Positions 60,511 to 64,000 of a stretch of DNA of 64,000 nt are shown in pieces. A program made the position numbers and the translations under genes. A model generated the notes under the pieces. That model worked only from the letters and a program-made list of their open reading frames with translations. It was not told where the DNA came from and ran no database searches. Where the stretch lies: contig NZ_LN913006.1 in NCBI RefSeq assembly GCF_001487165.1, positions 2,820,657 to 2,884,656 of the forward strand, read 5' to 3'. The stretch comes from Blautia massiliensis (ex Durand et al. 2017) (lineage in GTDB: Bacteria > Bacillota > Clostridia > Lachnospirales > Lachnospiraceae). How positions within the stretch are numbered: the stretch's first letter is position 1; the number at the start of each line of letters is the position of its first letter.

Positions 60511-61253
60511 TCATTTTTCTTGCATTGATTTTAATTTTTCTGGTGATCTTGATTGGCGGAGAGCGTGGAGCCATGTCAATTATGACACTGGCGGGGAATA
60601 TTGTAATTTTATTTTTTTCAATTATGCTGATGTCTGCCGGTTTTCCTGTACTGCTCCTGATATTGGTGGCAGGTGCAGGTGTCTGTTATATTTCTCTGTT
60701 TTATCAGAACGGAAATAATCCAAAGACGCGGGCGGCTTTTCTGGCTACACTGCTGGTAATGTTACTTTTGTTTATTCCGATTTATATTATTACATGGAGA
60801 TCAGGAAGTTACGGGTTAAATGAGCTGCAGATTTCGGAAGACGATTTTATGTATTATTACAGTACGGACCTTCATATTAACATGCTTCATGTAGGAATAT
60901 TTGTAACTGTTTTCAGTACTCTTGGGGCTGTTATCGATACAGCATTATCTGTAACATCTTCTGTATATGAAGTCTGGACTCATAAAAACAGTCTGACAGC
61001 GAAAGAGCTTACAGCTTCTGGCTATCAGGTTGGGAAAGAAATTATCGGTACAACGGTAAATACGTTGCTGTTTGCTTATCTTGGAGGAACTATTTTATTA
61101 TTTTCATACATTCAGACACAGCAATATAGCCTAGAGATCATTCTTAATTCCCAGTTCCTATTCCAGGATGTTGCAGCCATGCTATCTGGTGCGGTAGCCT
61201 GCCTTATTACCGTCCCGGTATCGATTAAATGTATTATTCGACAGATCTCATGA
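60507..61253 (+). CDS. YibE/F family membrane protein (second, shorter copy)
   Basis: A 248-residue protein with about seven membrane segments and the same core as its neighbour: GAVIDTALSVTSSVYEVWTH and ASGYQVGKEIIGTTVNTLLF. It lacks the large outer domain. It starts inside the upstream stop (ATGA), so both are made together and may form a heteromeric membrane complex. Function unknown. Confidence 0.85.
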   Translation: MIIFLALILIFLVILIGGERGAMSIMTLAGNIVILFFSIMLMSAGFPVLLLILVAGAGVCYISLFYQNGNNPKTRAAFLATLLVMLLLFIPIYIITWRSGSYGLNELQISEDDFMYYYSTDLHINMLHVGIFVTVFSTLGAVIDTALSVTSSVYEVWTHKNSLTAKELTASGYQVGKEIIGTTVNTLLFAYLGGTILLFSYIQTQQYSLEIILNSQFLFQDVAAMLSGAVACLITVPVSIKCIIRQIS

Positions 61254-61349
61254 AGCATATCTCCACTGCACTGAATACGGAATCCATGGTCCCGATACAG
61301 ATGTTCTTTTCTGTATTCAGCAGACGTGGGCTCTTTTTTATGAAAGCAG

Positions 61350-61479
61350 TTATTATATTTATGTATTTATGGGAGTGTTTTTTCAGGCAGTTCCATTTCT
61401 GATCCTGGGAGTCCTTCTATCTTCGGCGCTTAAGACATATGTATCGGAAAAATGGATCGTAAAATTACGGAAAATGTGA
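61350..61479 (+). pseudogene. Permease (YraQ/ArsP-type) N-terminal remnant
   Basis: After the YibE/F stop a frame reads VFMGVFFQAVPFLILGVLLS followed by SALKTYVSEKWIVKLRKM and stop. This resembles the first helix and loop of the DUF318/ArsP_1 permease family (F-x-E-A-x-P-F-x-L-L-G-x-L-L-S ... V-S). The frame has no start signals and is cut off by TGA after about 40 residues, just before the CIRCE element. Confidence 0.45.
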
Positions 61480-61492
61480 AGAAAGTGTGAAA

Positions 61493-61535
61493 TTAGCACT
61501 CACCTCTTGACAGTGCTAATAATGCGTGTTATAGT
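61493..61535 (+). promoter_or_regulatory. CIRCE operator overlapping the hsp20 promoter
   Basis: TTAGCACTC (61493-61501), nine bases, CAGTGCTAA (61511-61519): the CIRCE inverted repeat with one mismatch. TTGACA (61507-61512), 17-base spacer, TATAGT (61530-61535) is a strong promoter, and the right CIRCE arm overlaps the -35. HrcA bound here would block transcription. A 130-base leader follows with a CTGCG ... CGCAG hairpin near 61635. Confidence 0.9.
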
Positions 61536-61671
61536 ACATACAGAACAAAGGAAGAGAGAAAAAAGAAATCTTCCGGAGAAAGTTCTTACAGAATTTGCAG
61601 ATGTTTTCAGAAACAGTAAATTAAAAACGCCTGCGCAGCACGCAGCGAATATAGATCAGGAGGAATGAGTT

Positions 61672-62109
61672 ATGTTAATGCCAAGTATTTTCGGAGAAGA
61701 TTTATTTGATGATTTTATGGGATATCCGACAGGCCGTCAGGCAGCTGCCAATGCTTATCCTCAGGTGAAGGATATGATGAAGACAGATATCCGTGATGTA
61801 GATGGCAATTATGAACTGGAGATCGATCTTCCGGGATTTAAGAAAGAGGATGTGAAGATCCAGCTGAAGAATGGTTATCTGAACATTCAGGCAACCAGAG
61901 AAGAGAAGAAGGACGAGAAGGATGATAAAGGTAAATATGTTCGCAGAGAACGTTATACAGGAACCTGCAACAGAAGCTTTTATGTAGGCTCGAGCATTAA
62001 GCATGAAGATATCCATGCGAAATATGAGAACGGAATCCTTCATGTAACCTTCCCGAAGGAAGAGACCAAGAAAGAAGCAGAAGAGAAGAAATTTGTTTCT
62101 ATTGATTGA
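61672..62109 (+). CDS. Hsp20 / alpha-crystallin family small heat-shock protein
   Basis: A 145-residue chaperone that holds unfolded proteins. The N-terminal part is MPSIFGEDLFDDFMGYP. The alpha-crystallin domain spans about 38-130: YELEIDLPGFKKEDVKIQLK, NGYLNIQATREEKK, and the signature ENGILHVTFPKEE. The tail is Lys/Glu-rich. AGGAGG lies upstream of ATG 61672. Transcription is under CIRCE/HrcA control, so it should rise on heat shock. Confidence 0.96.
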   Translation: MLMPSIFGEDLFDDFMGYPTGRQAAANAYPQVKDMMKTDIRDVDGNYELEIDLPGFKKEDVKIQLKNGYLNIQATREEKKDEKDDKGKYVRRERYTGTCNRSFYVGSSIKHEDIHAKYENGILHVTFPKEETKKEAEEKKFVSID

Positions 62110-62272
62110 TCAGCATTTATTGTGAAGCCCCGGTACTGGATTGCAAGCTCCGGGTGATGGGATATAGCATAATAACAATATCCGGAACAACCCAAACGGA
62201 TATTGCAAATATTAAAGCTCCAAATTGCACATTGCATTTGTTTATATAAATGAATATAACCCCCTTTTTTCC

Positions 62273-62306
62273 ACCCCTCTGCCAATGTCCGGCAGAGGGG
62301 TTCTTT
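62273..62306 (+). terminator. Terminator downstream of hsp20
   Basis: ACCCCTCTGCC pairs with GGCAGAGGGGT around seven bases, followed by TCTTT. Between it and the hsp20 stop are about 160 bases with no recognised feature. Confidence 0.75.
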
Positions 62307-62333
62307 ACGTTTCAGCCTGAAGTACAGAGGTGA

Positions 62334-62412
62334 ATTCTGATTACTGTTTACTGGTAATATTCCGCGAAGCGTGTTGCTGAGAACGGAGTGAACAGTAACG
62401 AATTCTGATTAA
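62334..62412 (-). repeat. Intergenic repeat unit with inverted and direct repeats
   Basis: TTACTGTTTACT (62341-62352) and AGTGAACAGTAA (62387-62398) form an inverted repeat with one mismatch. The unit is flanked by a direct repeat AATTCTGATTA (62334 and 62401). On the minus strand it contains TTACTGTTCACT-N8-AGCAACAC, also present at 41720-41747. This looks like a small dispersed element. Confidence 0.55.
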
Positions 62413-62513
62413 CTTTACACTCTTTCCTCACTCTGTTATACTTGGAACAGGTAAACAGCGGAAATTCGGCAATACTATAAAATTGGGGAAAGAGTTTTCA
62501 CAGAGGTGAATAT

Positions 62514-63476
62514 ATGGGAGATAAGATCAAGGTTATCATGGACTGTGATCCCGGAATCGATGACGGGATCGCACTGGCATATGCGGCAGCACATCAGGAT
62601 GAACTGGAGCTGCTTGCAGTGACGACATCTGCAGGAAGTACCAGGATAGAAAGAGTGACCCAAAATGCACTGAAGCTGGTGGATTTTTACGGACTGAAGG
62701 TTCCGGTGGCAGGAGGCCAGGATCGTCCTCTTGTGAAAGCGGCAATTTATGCGGAAGAATTCCACGGAGAGACAGGGCTTGGCCATTGCGTACTGCCGGA
62801 AGCAAAATCAGAGGCTGCTTCTGATAATGCAGTGCTTTTTATACGTGATATTCTGAATGCCATTCCTGAGGGCGAGCAGGTAGTAATGATCGAAACTGCA
62901 CCAATGACTAATCTTGCACTTCTGTTGAAGGTTTTTCCTGAAATAAAGAATAAGATCAGAAAAATTGTATTTACAGGCGGCGCAGCAAAAGGCGGAAACA
63001 TCACACCGGCAGCGGAATTCAACATCTACGCAGATCCGGAGGCGGCAAAGATCGTATTCGATTCCGGAATCCCACTGATCATGTGTGGACTGGATGCTAC
63101 CCTGAAATGTAATCTCACCAGAAACCAGATTATGAAGCTGTGCCAGTCCGGTGATCCGGCAGCCAGAGCCTGTGGAGATATGGCTGGCTACGTACTTGAA
63201 AATTTTTCCAAATATCGCTGCGTGGCAAGTATCCATGCTGCTGTACCGTTTATGTATCTCATCCATCCGGAGTTCTTTAAAACAGAAAAAGTATTCCTGG
63301 ATGTGGAGTGTTCAGACGGTGCCGGACGGGGTGCCACATTATGCGATTTCCGCTGGTGGCTACACGAAGAAGACGAAATGAAAGATATGATTCTGACAGA
63401 TGCAGATACAGAAAGCTTCCAGCAGGAGCTGTTTGAAGCGATTTATTCTGTGTCCGAATGCAAAAATATGAAATAG
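62514..63476 (+). CDS. Nucleoside hydrolase (IU-NH family)
   Basis: A 320-residue enzyme that splits nucleosides into base and ribose. The Ca2+-binding signature is VIMDCDPGIDDGIALAYAAA near the start; later NPYAD-like EFNIYADPEAAKIV and metal/ribose ligands in MTNLALLL and ECSDGAGRG. Length is normal. An upstream GAGGTGAAT serves as ribosome site. It complements the nucleoside phosphorylase route at the other end of the window. Preferred nucleoside not predictable. Confidence 0.92.
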   Translation: MGDKIKVIMDCDPGIDDGIALAYAAAHQDELELLAVTTSAGSTRIERVTQNALKLVDFYGLKVPVAGGQDRPLVKAAIYAEEFHGETGLGHCVLPEAKSEAASDNAVLFIRDILNAIPEGEQVVMIETAPMTNLALLLKVFPEIKNKIRKIVFTGGAAKGGNITPAAEFNIYADPEAAKIVFDSGIPLIMCGLDATLKCNLTRNQIMKLCQSGDPAARACGDMAGYVLENFSKYRCVASIHAAVPFMYLIHPEFFKTEKVFLDVECSDGAGRGATLCDFRWWLHEEDEMKDMILTDADTESFQQELFEAIYSVSECKNMK

Positions 63477-63546
63477 CCGGACAACGATCCGGAAACAGCT
63501 GCATTTATGAAGCAGCTGAGCAGTCAGATAAGAGGACAGAAAACCC

Positions 63547-64000
63547 ATGAACTATATTGTATTTGACCTGGAATGGAACCAGAATCCGGATGGAAGAAGA
63601 CATCCGGACAGTCGGCTCCCGTTTGAGATCATAGAGATCGGGGCAGTAAAATTAAATGAAAAAAGAGAGATCGTTGATACCTTTCAGTGCCTGATCAAGC
63701 CCAAAGTGTACCACTGGATCCACGACAGTATCCACGAAGTGATCCACGTGGATTATCATGAACTGGAAAAAGGCATCCCTTTTCCAAGGGCAATCCGCAG
63801 ATTTCTGGAATGGTGCGGGGAGGAGTATCGCTTTTTTACCTGGGGAGACCAGGATGTGATGGAACTTCAGCGCAATATGAAATACTATAATCTTCTGAAG
63901 CTGATGCCAGGGCCGGTGCATTACTACGATGTGCAGAAACTTTTCAGCATAAAATTCGAGGACGGAGTATCCAGGCGATCTCTGGAATATGCTACAGATT
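63547..64000 (+). CDS. 3'-5' exonuclease, DEDD family (partial, runs off the window)
   Basis: The first 151 residues of an RNase T/DnaQ-type exonuclease. Motif I is IVFDLEWNQNP (Asp-x-Glu), followed by FEIIEIGAVKLNEKREIVDT, and motif II FTWGDQDVMELQRNM. The C-terminal motif III would lie beyond 64000. The gene starts 70 bases after the nucleoside hydrolase, separated by two small hairpins (CCGGA ... TCCGG and CAGCTGC ... GCAGCTG). The ribosome site is weak (AGAGGACAG). Confidence 0.85.
   Translation, partial: MNYIVFDLEWNQNPDGRRHPDSRLPFEIIEIGAVKLNEKREIVDTFQCLIKPKVYHWIHDSIHEVIHVDYHELEKGIPFPRAIRRFLEWCGEEYRFFTWGDQDVMELQRNMKYYNLLKLMPGPVHYYDVQKLFSIKFEDGVSRRSLEYATD

Noticed and set aside
1..64000. 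CRISPR arrays, rRNA or tRNA genes
   Set aside because: No regularly spaced direct repeats and no rRNA- or tRNA-like stretches were noticed on reading; short tRNAs could still be missed by eye.

Overview
The window looks like chromosomal DNA of a gut Lachnospiraceae bacterium, most likely Blautia or a close relative. The support is moderate GC, strong AGGAGG ribosome sites, and a gene set typical of anaerobic Firmicutes: hybrid-cluster protein with a Crp/Fnr regulator, Fe-S tartrate dehydratase, a glycine-riboswitch AGCS carrier, PTS, MATE pumps, YibE/F and a CIRCE-controlled Hsp20. No rRNA, tRNA or CRISPR array was seen.

Layout. 0-3.3 kb: decayed fragments (NUDIX, methyltransferase, short-chain dehydrogenase) around a GNAT gene, then a nucleoside-salvage operon (purine nucleoside phosphorylase, phosphopentomutase, internally deleted deoC). 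3.5-8.5 kb: an MBL-fold hydrolase, RecD2 fused to DUF4186, and an IS200/IS605-type element with intact tnpB, tnpA remnant and probable omega-RNA. 8.6-13.4 kb: MATE pump, 2-hydroxyacid dehydrogenase, and an MFS carrier with a homopolymer frameshift, divergent from an AraC regulator. 13.4-24.2 kb: hcp with Crp/Fnr, GNAT, two c-di-GMP proteins around two MATE genes. 24.5-33.8 kb: two small acidic proteins, azlCD, MmsA-type dehydrogenase, DeoR regulator, a Zur-like zinc operon and HtrA. 33.8-44.5 kb: relics, LOG protein, beta-mannosidase, AGCS carrier with glycine riboswitch, and a ttd-type locus (LysR, DASS carrier, TtdA, TtdB). 44.5-49 kb: a giant palindrome, a cysteine hydrolase, a CHAP cell-wall protein and an Rpn nuclease bracketed by copies of the same terminator.

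The most interesting part is 48.9-55.9 kb. A tyrosine recombinase gene sits between two oppositely oriented copies of a recombination-type site (10-bp arms around a 7-bp spacer) at 48900-48926 and 50375-50401. Directly downstream is a six-gene pilus operon in the order of the streptococcal FCT locus: Cpa-like pilin, small protein, SipA-like signal-peptidase homologue lacking both catalytic residues, FctA-like pilin, class B sortase, FctB-like pilin. I infer a Hin-like self-encoded DNA inversion switch for pili. A candidate promoter just inside the left site points away from the operon in this assembly, so the sequenced orientation may be OFF.

57-64 kb: a GlcNAc-type PTS pair, two YibE/F proteins, Hsp20, a nucleoside hydrolase and a 3'-5' exonuclease cut by the window edge. 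All family calls rest on reading translated sequence by eye; no database search was run.
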